This document shows, piece by piece, positions 27,319-36,540 of a DNA stretch of 64,000 bases (positions within the stretch are counted from its first letter, which is position 1; each line of letters starts with the position of its first letter). Made by a program: the position numbers and the translations under genes. Source of the stretch: Thermomonas carbonis (GTDB lineage: Bacteria; Pseudomonadota; Gammaproteobacteria; Xanthomonadales; Xanthomonadaceae); assembly GCF_014396975.1 (NCBI RefSeq), contig NZ_CP060719.1:2390001-2454000 (forward strand), written 5' to 3'. Below the pieces are notes generated by a model, which was not told the DNA's origin, made no database searches, and saw only the letters and a program-made list of their open reading frames with translations.

Positions 27319-29187
27319 ATGAGCAAGCGCAAGGCTGATGCTCCGGCCTTCGATGGCCGCGAGGCCGCCGCGGCCTTGCCGCTGGCACCGGGCGTGTACC
27401 GCATGTTCAACGCCGATGGTGGCGTGCTCTACGTCGGCAAGGCACGTGCGTTGCGCAACCGCGTGGGCAGCTATTTCAATGCCACTCCCAAGCCCACCCG
27501 GATCATGGCGATGCTGGCGCAGGTGGCGCGCATCGAGGTCACCGTCACCCGCAGCGAAGCCGACGCCCTGCTGCTGGAAAACCAGCTGATCAAATCGCTG
27601 GCACCGCGCTACAACGTGATGCTGCGCGACGACAAGAGCTACCCGTTCGTGCTGGTGACCAAGGAAGACTGGCCACGCATCGCCTTCCATCGCGGGCCGC
27701 GCGCGATGCCCGGGCGTTATTTCGGGCCGTACCCCAGCGCGGCCTCGGTGCGCGAGACGCTCAACCTCATGCACAAGCTGTTCCGCCTGCGCAGTTGCGA
27801 GGACAGCGTGTTCCGCAACCGCTCGCGGCCGTGCCTGCAGCACCAGATCGGTCGATGCAGCGCGCCCTGCGTCGGCCTGGTCGAGGTCGATGACTACGCC
27901 AACGCGGTGCGCCGCGCCGGCATGTTCCTGGATGGACGCAGCGGCGAACTGGGTGACGAACTCACTGCGTCGATGCAGGCCGCCAGCGAAGCGCTGGAAT
28001 TCGAGCAGGCCGCGCGCCTGCGCGACCTCATCACCACCATCCGCAAACTGCAGGCCCGGCAGTATGTGGATGGCCGCAGCGCAGATCTCGATGTACTCGC
28101 GGTGGCGATGCAGGGGGCGTCGGCCTGCGTCCTGCTGCTGGCCTTCCGCGATGGGCGCAACCTCGGCACCCGCGCGTTCTTCCCCAAGACCAATGGCGAG
28201 GACAGCTCCGCCGAAGTCATGGCCGCGTTCGTCTCGCAGTACTACGCCGAGCAACCGCCGCCCTCCGAGATCGTGCTCGACCGCGATATCCCCGAACGCG
28301 AACTGATCGAGCAGGCACTGGCAGAACATGCTGGCCGCAAGATCGAACTGCGCAGCAACGTGCGCGGCGAACGCGCGGCGCACCTGGACCTGGTGACCCG
28401 CAACGCCGCGCTCGCGCTGGCCACCGAACTGTCCAGCAGCAGTGCGCAGCAAGCACGGGTGGAGGCCTTGCGTGAATTGCTGGGGCTGGCCGAAGCGCCG
28501 TCGCGGATCGAATGTTTCGATATCAGCCACACCATGGGCGAGGCGACGGTGGCGTCCTGCGTGGTGTTCGACGCGGCGGGGCCGTTGCGCAACCAGTACC
28601 GGCGCTACAACATCGCGGTCGGCGGCAGCAGCGGCATCGAACCCGGCGACGATTACGCCGCCATGCACCAGGCGTTGCAGCGGCGTTTCCGGCCCGCGGC
28701 CGAAGGCGAGCCAGACATCGTCCTGCCAGATATCTTGCTGATCGATGGCGGGGCCGGGCAACTGGCGCAGGCGCAGGCCGTGCTGCAGGATGCCGGCCTG
28801 CAGGGCGTGACCCTGATCGGAGTGGCCAAGGGACCGGAGCGCAAGGCCGGTGCCGAAACCCTGCTGCTGCCCGACGGCCGCGAGGTGCAGCCTGGGGCGG
28901 CATCGCCGGCCTTGCAGATGGTCCAGCAAGTGCGCGACGAAGCCCATCGCTTCGCCATCACCGGCCATCGTGGCAAGCGCCAGAAGGCGCGCAGTACAAG
29001 TCGGCTGGAGGACATCGCCGGGATCGGTCCGCGTCGGCGTGGCGCGCTGTTGCGACATTTCGGCGGATTGACCGGGCTCAAGGCCGCAGCGGTCGACGAT
29101 ATCGCCCGGGTCGAAGGCATCAACCGTCCGTTGGCCGAGCGGATCTGGGCCAGCCTGCACGGGTTGGAGGCGGGGACAGGCCATTGA
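27319..29187 (+). CDS. uvrC: Excinuclease ABC subunit C
   Basis: A 622-residue nuclease subunit that makes both incisions in nucleotide excision repair. It has an N-terminal GIY-YIG domain (PLAPGVYRMFNADGGVLYVG and KARALRNRVGSYF), a cysteine-containing region CLQHQIGRCSAPCVG, a UVR motif (EALEFEQAARLRDLITTIRK), the RNase H-like domain (IECFDISHTMGEATVASCVV; LPDILLIDGGAGQL) and a C-terminal helix-hairpin-helix pair (EDIAGIGPRRRGALLRHFGG). Length and order are standard. The ATG at 27319 is used because the upstream frame overlaps the phosphatase gene. Confidence 0.95.
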   Translation: MSKRKADAPAFDGREAAAALPLAPGVYRMFNADGGVLYVGKARALRNRVGSYFNATPKPTRIMAMLAQVARIEVTVTRSEADALLLENQLIKSLAPRYNVMLRDDKSYPFVLVTKEDWPRIAFHRGPRAMPGRYFGPYPSAASVRETLNLMHKLFRLRSCEDSVFRNRSRPCLQHQIGRCSAPCVGLVEVDDYANAVRRAGMFLDGRSGELGDELTASMQAASEALEFEQAARLRDLITTIRKLQARQYVDGRSADLDVLAVAMQGASACVLLLAFRDGRNLGTRAFFPKTNGEDSSAEVMAAFVSQYYAEQPPPSEIVLDRDIPERELIEQALAEHAGRKIELRSNVRGERAAHLDLVTRNAALALATELSSSSAQQARVEALRELLGLAEAPSRIECFDISHTMGEATVASCVVFDAAGPLRNQYRRYNIAVGGSSGIEPGDDYAAMHQALQRRFRPAAEGEPDIVLPDILLIDGGAGQLAQAQAVLQDAGLQGVTLIGVAKGPERKAGAETLLLPDGREVQPGAASPALQMVQQVRDEAHRFAITGHRGKRQKARSTSRLEDIAGIGPRRRGALLRHFGGLTGLKAAAVDDIARVEGINRPLAERIWASLHGLEAGTGH

Positions 29188-29222
29188 CGGCGCGAAGCAG
29201 GCACGCAACGTAGAATCGCCGC

Positions 29223-29807
29223 ATGAAGCTCACCATTCCCACTTGGCTGACGTTGGCGCGGATCGCGTTGATCCCGGTGCTGGTGGTCGTCTATTACCTC
29301 GACTACCGCTGGACCAATGTCGCCGCCACCGCGATCTTCGTGTTCGCCTCGCTGACCGACTGGCTGGATGGCTGGATCGCGCGACGCTACAACCAGTACT
29401 CGGCTTTCGGCGCGTTCCTGGATCCGGTCGCCGACAAACTCATGGTCGCCGTCGCGCTGGTGATCACCGTGCAGTACCACCACACCATCTGGATGGCGTT
29501 GTGGGCCAGCGTCATCATCGGCCGCGAGATCGCGGTGTCCGCGCTGCGCGAGTGGATGGCGGAACTGGGCCAGCGCGCCAAGGTTGCAGTGGCCAACGTG
29601 GGCAAGATCAAGACCATCGTGCAGATGGTGGCGCTGGGTTTCCTGCTGTATCGCGAACCGCTGTTGGGATTGCCCATTTTCCTCATCGGCGAATGGCTGC
29701 TGGCCGCCGCGGCGATCCTCACGTTGTGGTCGGGATTCGAGTACGCACGCGCCGCATGGCCTGCATTGCGCGCTGAAGAAGCAAAAGGTGTTGACAGGTG
29801 GAACTGA
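29223..29807 (+). CDS. pgsA: CDP-diacylglycerol--glycerol-3-phosphate 3-phosphatidyltransferase
   Basis: A 194-residue integral membrane enzyme making phosphatidylglycerophosphate, the precursor of phosphatidylglycerol. The CDP-alcohol phosphatidyltransferase motif DG-x2-AR-x8-G-x3-D-x3-D is visible as DWLDGWIARRYNQYS then AFGAFLDPVADKL (about residues 41-68), with several transmembrane helices around it. It follows uvrC by 35 bases, as in many gammaproteobacteria, and precedes a tRNA cluster. Confidence 0.93.
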   Translation: MKLTIPTWLTLARIALIPVLVVVYYLDYRWTNVAATAIFVFASLTDWLDGWIARRYNQYSAFGAFLDPVADKLMVAVALVITVQYHHTIWMALWASVIIGREIAVSALREWMAELGQRAKVAVANVGKIKTIVQMVALGFLLYREPLLGLPIFLIGEWLLAAAAILTLWSGFEYARAAWPALRAEEAKGVDRWN

Positions 29808-29830
29808 GGCCCTAAAATGACGGGCTCAAC

Positions 29831-29906
<76 letters not shown>

Positions 29907-29928
29907 GATTTGGATGCAAGCGTTCAGA

Positions 29929-29958
29929 CGAAGCCCCGTACGCGGGGCTTCGTTGTTT
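29929..29958 (+). terminator. Intrinsic terminator or processing hairpin after tRNA-Gly
   Basis: CGAAGCCCCG-TACG-CGGGGCTTCG forms a perfect 10-bp stem followed by TTGTTTTC. Confidence 0.8.
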
Positions 29959-29994
29959 TCGGACCATGTGCCAGTAAGATGCAACACGTCATCC

Positions 29995-30068
29995 GGCCGG
30001 GTGGCAGAGTGGTTATGCAGCGGACTGCAAATCCGCGTACGCCGGTTCAATTCCGACCTCGGCCTCCA
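29995..30068 (+). tRNA. tRNA-Cys (anticodon GCA)
   Basis: A 74-base tRNA with acceptor GGCCGGG/CTCGGCC, anticodon stem-loop GCGGACTGCAAATCCGC, T-loop GGTTCAATTCC and an encoded CCA. Confidence 0.96.
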
Positions 30069-30074
30069 AATTGA

Positions 30075-30102
30075 AAGCCCCGCTTCGGCGGGGCTTTTTT
30101 TT
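30075..30102 (+). terminator. Strong intrinsic terminator after tRNA-Cys
   Basis: AAGCCCCGC-TTCG-GCGGGGCTT is a stable stem with a TTCG tetraloop, followed by an unbroken run of T residues. Confidence 0.93.
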
Positions 30103-30134
30103 CGCCCGCGCGCATCGCGTAAGCTTCGATGCAA

Positions 30135-30221
30135 GCCTGGGTGGCGAAACCGGTAGACGCATCGGACTTAAAATCCGCCGGCCGCGAGGCCATGAGGGTT
30201 CGAGTCCCTCCCCAGGCACCA
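30135..30221 (+). tRNA. tRNA-Leu (anticodon TAA)
   Basis: An 87-base class II tRNA with acceptor GCCTGGG/CCCAGGC, anticodon loop ACTTAAAAT (TAA), a long variable arm (GCCGGCCGCGAGGC region), T-loop GGTTCGAGTCC and an encoded CCA. Confidence 0.96.
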
Positions 30222-30256
30222 GTCGCAAGCGGATCATTGCCAGCAGAGGAGTCGCC

Positions 30257-31882
30257 GTGTCCCGCTACGCCGCCTATGCCGCCAGCCTGCTGATGTTCGT
30301 GATCTCGCTGCTGTTGGCGCTGCGCATGCCGGGCTGGTGGTGGGGCGTGGCGGTGTTCGGCGCGCTGGCGGTGCTGGGCACGATCGACCTGTTGCAGGCG
30401 CGCAGCACCTTGCGTCGCAACTATCCGATCCTGGCGCACTTCCGCTATGGGCTGGAATCGATCGGGCCGGAGCTGCGCCAGTATTTCTTCGAATCCGACC
30501 TGGCCGAAGTCCCGTTCTCACGCCAGCAGCGCACCCTTGTCTATCAACGCGCGAAGCGCCTCAACGACGTACGCCCGTTCGGCACCCAGCAGAATGTCTA
30601 CGGCGTGGATTACGAATGGATCAACCATTCGATGGCGCCCGCCGCGATCCCGTCATCCGATTTCCGCATCGTCATCGGTGCCGGTTCCGCGCAGCCGTAT
30701 TCGGCGAGTGTGTTCAACATCTCGGCGATGAGCTTCGGTTCGTTGTCGGCGGCGGCGATCCGCGCCTTGAATGCCGGGGCGAAGCAGGGCGGTTTCTACC
30801 ATGACACCGGCGAAGGTTCGATCTCGCCCTACCACCGCGAGGCCGGTGGTGACCTGGTCTGGGAAATCGGATCGGGCTATTTCGGTTGCCGAAACGATGA
30901 CGGCAGCTTCAGCGAGGAACGCTTCACCGCGAATGCGCGCGATCCGCAGGTGAAGATGATTGAGGTGAAGCTGTCGCAGGGCGCGAAGCCCGGCCACGGT
31001 GGCGTATTGCCGGCACCGAAGGTCAGCGCGGAAATCTCGGCGACGCGCGGCGTGCCGATGGGCCAGGACTGCGTTTCACCGGCACGACATTCCGCGTTTT
31101 CCACGCCAGTGGAACTGCTGCAATTCGTTGCCCGCCTGCGCGAACTGTCGGGCGGCAAGCCGACCGGTTTCAAGCTGGCCATCGGCCATCCATGGGAATG
31201 GTTCGGCATCGCCAAGGCGATGCAAGACAGCGGGATGACGCCCGATTTCATCGTGGTCGACGGTGCCGAAGGCGGCACCGGCGCGGCCCCGGCGGAGTTC
31301 ATCGACCACGTGGGCGTTCCGATGCACGAAGCGTTGATGCTGGTCCACAACACGTTGGTGGGGCTGGATCTGCGCGACCGAATCCGCATCGGCGCGGCGG
31401 GCAAGATCGTCAGCGCGTTCGACATGGCGCGCACGCTGGCGATGGGCGCGGACTGGTGCAACGCGGGTCGTGGTTACATGTTCGCGCTGGGCTGCATCCA
31501 GTCGATGAGCTGCCACACCGACCGCTGCCCGACCGGCATCGCTACCCAGGATCCCGGCCGCTGGCGCAAGCTCGACGTGCCCGACAAGGCCACCCGCGTC
31601 GCCGAATTCCATGGCAACACCCTGCATGCATTGCGCGACCTGCTATGCGCGGCCGGCCTGGATCATCCGGACCAACTCGGCCCGGAGCACATCCTGCGGC
31701 GGGTCTCGCCGACCGAGGTGCGCTCGCTCGCGGCCCTGTACCGCTTCCTGCGTCCCGGCGAATTGCTGGGCGGGCGCATCCCCGAGCACGCGGTGTTCCA
31801 GGACTTCTGGCAAGCCTCGCGCAGCGATGCCTTCATGCCGCCCGAGCATGTCATGCGGCTGCGGAGCGGGAAGTCCAACTGA
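30257..31882 (+). CDS. FMN-binding glutamate synthase family membrane protein
   Basis: A 541-residue protein with two N-terminal transmembrane helices (about residues 6-22 and 26-42) followed by a domain like the FMN/Fe-S part of GOGAT large subunits ([34 protein letters not shown] segment; [29 protein letters not shown]). A cysteine cluster near residue 420, [18 protein letters not shown], corresponds to the [3Fe-4S] site of glutamate synthase. No glutaminase domain is present, so it is not a complete GOGAT, and the substrate is unknown. It starts at GTG, 35 bases after tRNA-Leu. Confidence 0.85.
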   Translation: MSRYAAYAASLLMFVISLLLALRMPGWWWGVAVFGALAVLGTIDLLQARSTLRRNYPILAHFRYGLESIGPELRQYFFESDLAEVPFSRQQRTLVYQRAKRLNDVRPFGTQQNVYGVDYEWINHSMAPAAIPSSDFRIVIGAGSAQPYSASVFNISAMSFGSLSAAAIRALNAGAKQGGFYHDTGEGSISPYHREAGGDLVWEIGSGYFGCRNDDGSFSEERFTANARDPQVKMIEVKLSQGAKPGHGGVLPAPKVSAEISATRGVPMGQDCVSPARHSAFSTPVELLQFVARLRELSGGKPTGFKLAIGHPWEWFGIAKAMQDSGMTPDFIVVDGAEGGTGAAPAEFIDHVGVPMHEALMLVHNTLVGLDLRDRIRIGAAGKIVSAFDMARTLAMGADWCNAGRGYMFALGCIQSMSCHTDRCPTGIATQDPGRWRKLDVPDKATRVAEFHGNTLHALRDLLCAAGLDHPDQLGPEHILRRVSPTEVRSLAALYRFLRPGELLGGRIPEHAVFQDFWQASRSDAFMPPEHVMRLRSGKSN

Positions 31883-31917
31883 TACCCTGTGCGCCTCGCT
31901 GCAGCCTGCGCCCGCAC

Positions 31918-32823
31918 TTGAATACCGGACTGTCCCACCTCGATCGGCTCGAAGCCGAAAGCATCCACATCCTGCGCGAGGTCGCGGCCGAGTTCCGCAA
32001 CCCGGTGATGCTGTATTCCGTCGGCAAGGACAGTTCGGTGCTGCTGCACCTGCTGCTCAAGGCATTTTATCCCGCGCGCCCGCCGATCCCGCTGCTGCAC
32101 GTGGACACGGGCTGGAAGTTCCGCGAGATGATCGCGTTCCGCGACCAGCGCGCCGCGGAAACCGGCATCGAACTGCGCGTGCATACCAATCCTGATGGCG
32201 TGGCCCAGGGCATCGGCCCGATCACCCATGGCGCCACCGTGCACACCGACGTGATGAAGACCCAGGCGCTGAAGCAGGCGCTTGATGCCGGCGGTTTCGA
32301 TGCCGCGATCGGTGGTGCGCGCCGCGACGAGGAGAAGTCGCGCGCAAAGGAACGCATCTTCAGTTTCCGCAGCGCGCAACATCGCTGGGATCCGAAGAAC
32401 CAGCGCCCGGAATTGTGGAGTCTTTACAACACGCGCATCCACAAGGGCGAATCGGTGCGCGTGTTCCCGATCAGCAACTGGACCGAGCTCGACATCTGGC
32501 TGTACATCTACCGCGAGAAGATCGCGGTGCCGTCGCTGTATCTGGCGCGCGAACGATCGGTGGTGGAGCGCGATGGTGCGCTGATCCTTGTGGATGATGA
32601 GCGCCTGCCGCTGCACGCGGGAGAAGTGCCGGCAATGAAGCAGGTGCGCTTCCGGACGCTGGGGTGCTACCCGCTGACCGGCGCGATCGAATCCGATGCG
32701 GACACGCTGGAAAAAATCATCGCCGAGATGCTGGTGTCGACCACCTCCGAACGGCAGGGGCGGGTGATCGACCAGGATCCTTCGGCCTCGATGGAAAAGA
32801 AAAAGCAGGAGGGATATTTCTGA
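31918..32823 (+). CDS. cysD: Sulfate adenylyltransferase subunit 2 CysD
   Basis: A 301-residue ATP sulfurylase small subunit forming adenylyl sulfate from ATP and sulfate. The PP-loop is [19 protein letters not shown] near residue 28, with [30 protein letters not shown] and the C-terminal [19 protein letters not shown] and QEGYF, as in E. coli CysD. The start is taken as TTG at 31918 ([20 protein letters not shown]), since it gives the family length and no ATG or GTG precedes the conserved region in frame. Its stop overlaps the cysNC start by one base. Confidence 0.92.
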   Translation: MNTGLSHLDRLEAESIHILREVAAEFRNPVMLYSVGKDSSVLLHLLLKAFYPARPPIPLLHVDTGWKFREMIAFRDQRAAETGIELRVHTNPDGVAQGIGPITHGATVHTDVMKTQALKQALDAGGFDAAIGGARRDEEKSRAKERIFSFRSAQHRWDPKNQRPELWSLYNTRIHKGESVRVFPISNWTELDIWLYIYREKIAVPSLYLARERSVVERDGALILVDDERLPLHAGEVPAMKQVRFRTLGCYPLTGAIESDADTLEKIIAEMLVSTTSERQGRVIDQDPSASMEKKKQEGYF

Positions 32824-34709
32824 TGTCTCTTCATGAGAACGCCAGCGCGCAAGTCGCCGCCTACCTGCAGCAACACGAAACCAAGGGCTTGCTGCGCTTC
32901 ATTACCTGCGGCAGCGTGGACGACGGCAAGAGCACCTTGATCGGCCGCCTGCTGCATGACACCAAGTTGTTGCTGGACGACCAGGTGAGCGCGCTCGAAG
33001 CCGACAGCCGCAAGCACGGTACCCAGAACGGCGAGATCGATTTCGCGCTGTTGGTCGACGGGCTGGCCGCCGAGCGCGAGCAGGGCATCACCATCGATGT
33101 CGCGTATCGCTTCTTCGGCACCGAGAAGCGCAAGTTCATCGTCGCCGATTGCCCCGGCCATGAGCAGTACACTCGCAACATGGCGACCGGTGCATCCACC
33201 GCCGACCTCGCGGTGGTGCTGGTGGATGCGCGCAAGGGCCTGCTGACGCAGACCCGCCGGCACAGTTACATCGTCTCGCTGCTCGGCATCCGCCGGGTGT
33301 TGCTGGCGGTTAACAAGATGGATCTGGTCGATTTCGACCAAGGCGTGTTCGATGCCATCGTCGCCGACTACCGCGAGCTCGCGACGCAACTCGGCATCGA
33401 CCAGGTCGAATGCATCCCGTTGTCCGCGCTGCGCGGCGACAACATGATCGAGCGTTCGCCGGCGATGCCGTGGTACCGCGGCCCGGCCTTGCTCGAACAC
33501 CTCGAAACGGTCGACATCGTGAGGGTCGCGGGTGATGTCGACTTCCGCATGCCGGTGCAGTGGGTGTGCCGGCCGAACCAGGATTTCCGTGGCTTCGCCG
33601 GCACGGTCGTGGCGGGTGCCGTTGCGCCGGGCGACGAAGTCGTCGTGTTGCCTGCCGGGCGTCGCTCGCGCATCGCGCGGGTGGTGACGGCGGACGGCGA
33701 TATGCCTGCGGCATCGGCGGGGCAGGCGGTTACGCTCACTCTGGCCGATGAAGTCGATGCCAGTCGCGGCGATGTGATCGCCAGCGTGTCCAATCCGCCG
33801 GAAGTCGCCGACCAGTTCGCCGCGCACCTGCTGTGGATGGGCGATGAGCGCCTGCTGCCTGGGCGGCCGTATCTGTTGAAAATCGGCGCACGCACCGTGG
33901 GCGCGTCGGTCACCGAGATCAAGCACAAGATCGACGTGAACACGCAGGAGCCGCTGGCCGCCAAGCACCTCGACTTGAACGAGGTCGCGTACTGCAACCT
34001 GCACCTGGACCAGCCGGTGGCCTTCGCGTCCTACGCGGAGAATCGCGCGCTCGGCGGTTTCATCCTGATCGACCGCCAGACCAATGCCACGGTCGCTGCC
34101 GGTACCCTGGATTTTGCCCTGCGCCGTGCCGGCAACATCCATTGGCAACACCTGGACGTGGACAAGGCCACGCGCGCTGCAATCAAGCATCAGCACCCGC
34201 GTTGCCTGTGGTTCACCGGCCTGTCCGGTGCCGGCAAGTCGACGATCGCCAACCTGGTCGAGAAGAAGTTGCTGGCGATGGGTCGGCACACCTACCTGCT
34301 GGATGGCGACAACGTCCGCCATGGCCTCAACAAGGACCTTGGTTTCACCGACGAGGATCGCGTCGAGAACATCCGCCGCGTGGCCGAAGTCGCACGGTTG
34401 ATGACCGATGCCGGCCTGGTGGTGCTGGTCAGCTTCATCAGCCCCTTCCGCGCCGAACGCGAAATGGCGCGCGCGCTGTTCCCGGCCGGCGAGTTCCTGG
34501 AAGTGCACGTCGACACATCGCTGGCCGAGGCCGAGCGGCGCGACGTAAAGGGTCTCTATGCGAAGGCCCGCCGCGGCGAGTTGCGCAACTTCACCGGCAT
34601 CGATTCGCCGTACGAAGCCCCGGAATCGCCGGAGCTGCACCTGGACACCGCCATCGCCGACCCGGCCGCGCTAGCCGACCAGGTCGTGCGCGCGCTCGGC
34701 CTGGAATAA
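32823..34709 (+). CDS. cysNC: Bifunctional sulfate adenylyltransferase subunit 1 / adenylylsulfate kinase CysNC
   Basis: A 628-residue fusion. Residues up to about 430 form the CysN GTPase (P-loop [35 protein letters not shown] and EF-Tu-like beta barrels). The remainder is an APS kinase ([46 protein letters not shown]). It yields APS and then PAPS in the cytosol. PAPS can feed sulfate reduction or sulfotransferases. No cysH/I/J lies adjacent, while a sulfotransferase gene is present in the glycan locus at 59.4 kb. The fused form is common in Xanthomonadaceae and rhizobia. Confidence 0.95.
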   Translation: MSLHENASAQVAAYLQQHETKGLLRFITCGSVDDGKSTLIGRLLHDTKLLLDDQVSALEADSRKHGTQNGEIDFALLVDGLAAEREQGITIDVAYRFFGTEKRKFIVADCPGHEQYTRNMATGASTADLAVVLVDARKGLLTQTRRHSYIVSLLGIRRVLLAVNKMDLVDFDQGVFDAIVADYRELATQLGIDQVECIPLSALRGDNMIERSPAMPWYRGPALLEHLETVDIVRVAGDVDFRMPVQWVCRPNQDFRGFAGTVVAGAVAPGDEVVVLPAGRRSRIARVVTADGDMPAASAGQAVTLTLADEVDASRGDVIASVSNPPEVADQFAAHLLWMGDERLLPGRPYLLKIGARTVGASVTEIKHKIDVNTQEPLAAKHLDLNEVAYCNLHLDQPVAFASYAENRALGGFILIDRQTNATVAAGTLDFALRRAGNIHWQHLDVDKATRAAIKHQHPRCLWFTGLSGAGKSTIANLVEKKLLAMGRHTYLLDGDNVRHGLNKDLGFTDEDRVENIRRVAEVARLMTDAGLVVLVSFISPFRAEREMARALFPAGEFLEVHVDTSLAEAERRDVKGLYAKARRGELRNFTGIDSPYEAPESPELHLDTAIADPAALADQVVRALGLE

Positions 34710-34717
34710 GGCAGCCA

Positions 34718-34738
34718 GCGCCGGTTCGCGACCGGCGC
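34718..34738. terminator. Hairpin between convergent genes
   Basis: GCGCCGGT-TCGCG-ACCGGCGC is a perfect 8-bp stem between the cysNC stop and the end of the minus-strand small gene. It has no T run, so it is probably a bidirectional but weak stop. Confidence 0.5.
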
Positions 34739-34744
34739 AGTCGC

Positions 34745-35008
34745 TCAGCGGCTGCGCGACGGGGTGGGTTTGGCTGGCGCCGCCGGCGCTGGCGCATCGC
34801 CATCGATGCGATGCAGTGAGCGGGTCGTGCCGAGTACCTCGATCTTGCCTCCGGCTTGCTGGAACGCTTCCATGTCCGCCTCGATCGCCTCGCGGGTCAC
34901 CGGCGTGCGGTCGTTGGCCTTGCGTGGGGCAAACAGGTGGCTGGTCTTGGACGGCGCGATCGCGGGCGGCGCGGCACCGGCGGGGTGGGGCTTCTTCGGG
35001 CTCGGCAT
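34745..35008 (-). CDS. Small protein of unknown function
   Basis: An 87-residue protein starting MPSPKKPHPAGAAPP, Pro/Ala-rich at both ends with a central conserved-looking helix TREAIEADMEAFQQAGGKIE then VLG. Short proteins with a similar FxxxGGxIxxL segment occur in gammaproteobacteria, and some bind RNA polymerase (the SutA type); that comparison is from memory and weak. It lies 11 bases downstream of the YkgJ-type gene on the same strand, so the two are probably co-transcribed. No membrane segment or cysteine is present. Confidence 0.6.
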   Translation of the reverse strand: MPSPKKPHPAGAAPPAIAPSKTSHLFAPRKANDRTPVTREAIEADMEAFQQAGGKIEVLGTTRSLHRIDGDAPAPAAPAKPTPSRSR

Positions 35009-35019
35009 CAAGCCTCTCC

Positions 35020-35382
35020 TCAGTAAAGTTGCAGCGGGATGCCACGGGCCATGCGGTCGCTGTAGTCGGCGCGCACTTCCTGGCAATACGGACCGGCCAT
35101 CACGAAGCGACGGCAGATCTGCGGGCGTATTTCGTAGATCGAGCATTGCATGCGTGCGGCATCGATCGCCAAGCACCAGCCTTCCTCATCGCGATCCATC
35201 ACATGCAAGCCCTCGGGCGTGTAAGCGGTGAAGCGCGGTGGAATGCGATCCTCCGATTGCAGGACCACGGTCAACCGGCAGCACACTGCGTCACAACGCG
35301 TGCAGTCGACGTCGCCGGAGCGCAGTGCCTGCGCACTGCCGTCCACTATGTGTTCAATCTCGCGTGCCCCGTAACCCGGCAT
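35020..35382 (-). CDS. YkgJ family cysteine-cluster protein
   Basis: A 120-residue protein with the CxxCCxx-type cysteine arrangement: DCTRCDAVCCRL near residues 26-37, WCLAIDAARMQCSIYEIRPQ near 69-88, then ICRRF and YCQEV. These proteins (UPF0153/YkgJ) are predicted to chelate zinc or iron; a role in oxidative protein modification has been suggested but is not established. The start gives a compact N-terminus, MPGYGAREIEHIVDG. It is the upstream gene of a two-gene minus-strand unit. Confidence 0.82.
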   Translation of the reverse strand: MPGYGAREIEHIVDGSAQALRSGDVDCTRCDAVCCRLTVVLQSEDRIPPRFTAYTPEGLHVMDRDEEGWCLAIDAARMQCSIYEIRPQICRRFVMAGPYCQEVRADYSDRMARGIPLQLY

Positions 35383-35563
35383 TGGCGCTCCCGGAAGGGC
35401 GTCTGACCCCCTGACGGGGCATTCGACGCGTGGAGGAAAGCGCAGCGGACGACGGTAAACCGGTCGGGCGGGACGCAGGTGGAAAAACGGACAGCAGCGC
35501 CATCGTACGCCAGTGCAGGGCTGCCGGCCCGCATTCAGCGCAGCCCTAACCCGTCAGGATGGC

Positions 35564-35590
35564 AAAAAAATGCCGGCAGGCAGCCGGCAT
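35564..35590 (-). terminator. Intrinsic terminator of tRNA-Val (minus strand)
   Basis: Read on the minus strand, ATGCCGGC-TGCCT-GCCGGCAT is followed by a run of T residues (the plus strand shows AAAAAAA at 35564-35570). It begins ten bases after the tRNA 3' end. Confidence 0.9.
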
Positions 35591-35599
35591 CCCGAAAAC

Positions 35600-35674
35600 T
35601 GGTGGGCGGTGCAGGGTTCGAACCTGCGACCCTTGCCGTGTGAAGGCAATGCTCTACCGCTGAGCTAACCGCCC
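35600..35674 (-). tRNA. tRNA-Val (anticodon CAC)
   Basis: A 75-base tRNA on the minus strand: acceptor GGGCGGT/ACCGCCC, D arm GCTC-AGCGGTA-GAGC, anticodon stem TTGCC/GGCAA with loop TTCACAC, T-loop GGTTCGAACCC and an encoded CCA. Confidence 0.96.
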
Positions 35675-35693
35675 GGTGGGCCGCGAATTCTAC

Positions 35694-35723
35694 ATGAACC
35701 CGGCGCCGAGACAATGGGTTCAT
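35694..35723. promoter_or_regulatory. Inverted repeat upstream of the exopolysaccharide operon
   Basis: ATGAACCC (35694-35701) and GGGTTCAT (35716-35723) form a perfect 8-bp inverted repeat with a 14-base spacer in the 134-base gap between tRNA-Val and the first export gene. A TG-x-TGTAAA sequence ten bases further on could be an extended -10 element, which would put the repeat over the -35 region as an operator. This is an inference from position. Confidence 0.4.
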
Positions 35724-35808
35724 GGCGGACTGCTGTAAATCCCGCGAAACTCTGGGATAGTGGGAGGTGGGCTTGCGGAAACGAGCCAAGCGATTTCAAG
35801 GAGTGGAC

Positions 35809-36516
35809 ATGATGGCAACGACATGGATGCGTTCAATGTGTGGGCTGCTGTTGGTCCTTTTCCTCGCCTCTTGTGCAAGCGGCGGGCGGGTGGCAAGCGC
35901 CGCCGGTGGCGACATGCCGATGCCGGACACCACCACCACGACCGGCGCATATGAGGGGGCCACTGACTACCGGATTGGAGGTCAGGACCTGCTCAATGTC
36001 AGCGTATTCGGCGTGGCGGAGCTGAGCAAGGACGTTCGGGTGAATGCGAAGGGCCAGATTTCCCTCCCATTGATCGGCACGATCCTCGCCGGTGGCCGGA
36101 CCGTCCAGGAACTGGAAAAGGAGCTGGCGCAGAAGTACTCAGCCACTTACCTGCAGAATCCGCAGGTGAGCGTCTTCGTGAAGGAGTTTTCAAGCCAGCG
36201 CATCACCCTGGAAGGTGCGATCAAAAAGCCCGGGATTTATCCGATCACCGGCAAGATCACGCTGTTGCAGGTCATCGCCTTGGCCGGGGGCGTCGACGAG
36301 AGAATCGCGGATCTTGGCGGCATCGTGGTGATGCGCCAGGTCGACGGCAAGCGGATGGCAGCGGCGTTCGACCTGCGGCAGATTCGCAAGGGCACGTTGG
36401 TGGATCCCCAGTTGTACGGGGACGACATCGTTGTCGTCCAGGAGTCCGGCAGCAAGACCGCGATGCGCCGCTTCCTGGAGTCGATGCCGATCCTCGGCAT
36501 CTTCAGTTTTCTTTGA
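35809..36516 (+). CDS. Polysaccharide export outer-membrane lipoprotein (GumB/Wza family)
   Basis: A 235-residue lipoprotein. The signal MMATTWMRSMCGLLLVLF ends in the lipobox LASC, so Cys22 would be lipidated. The mature protein has the polysaccharide export domain (YRIGGQDLLNVSVFGVAEL; VRVNAKGQISLPLIGTI) and a SLBB domain (RITLEGAIKKPGIYPITGKI). It lacks the C-terminal helix of E. coli Wza, matching the shorter GumB of Xanthomonas. The ATG at 35809 has AAGGAG six bases upstream; an earlier in-frame start would precede the signal peptide. It is the first gene of the glycan locus. Confidence 0.9.
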   Translation: MMATTWMRSMCGLLLVLFLASCASGGRVASAAGGDMPMPDTTTTTGAYEGATDYRIGGQDLLNVSVFGVAELSKDVRVNAKGQISLPLIGTILAGGRTVQELEKELAQKYSATYLQNPQVSVFVKEFSSQRITLEGAIKKPGIYPITGKITLLQVIALAGGVDERIADLGGIVVMRQVDGKRMAAAFDLRQIRKGTLVDPQLYGDDIVVVQESGSKTAMRRFLESMPILGIFSFL

Positions 36517-36540
36517 TTCTTTCGCCGAGTTTGTACCCGA

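Noticed and set aside
30257..31882. Annotation as a complete glutamate synthase
   Set aside because: The protein is 541 residues with membrane helices and lacks the glutaminase and most GOGAT domains, so only the FMN-domain family name is used.
35383..35563. Gene between the YkgJ-type gene and tRNA-Val
   Set aside because: Only short frames without family features or ribosome-binding sites are present; I see nothing further in this stretch.
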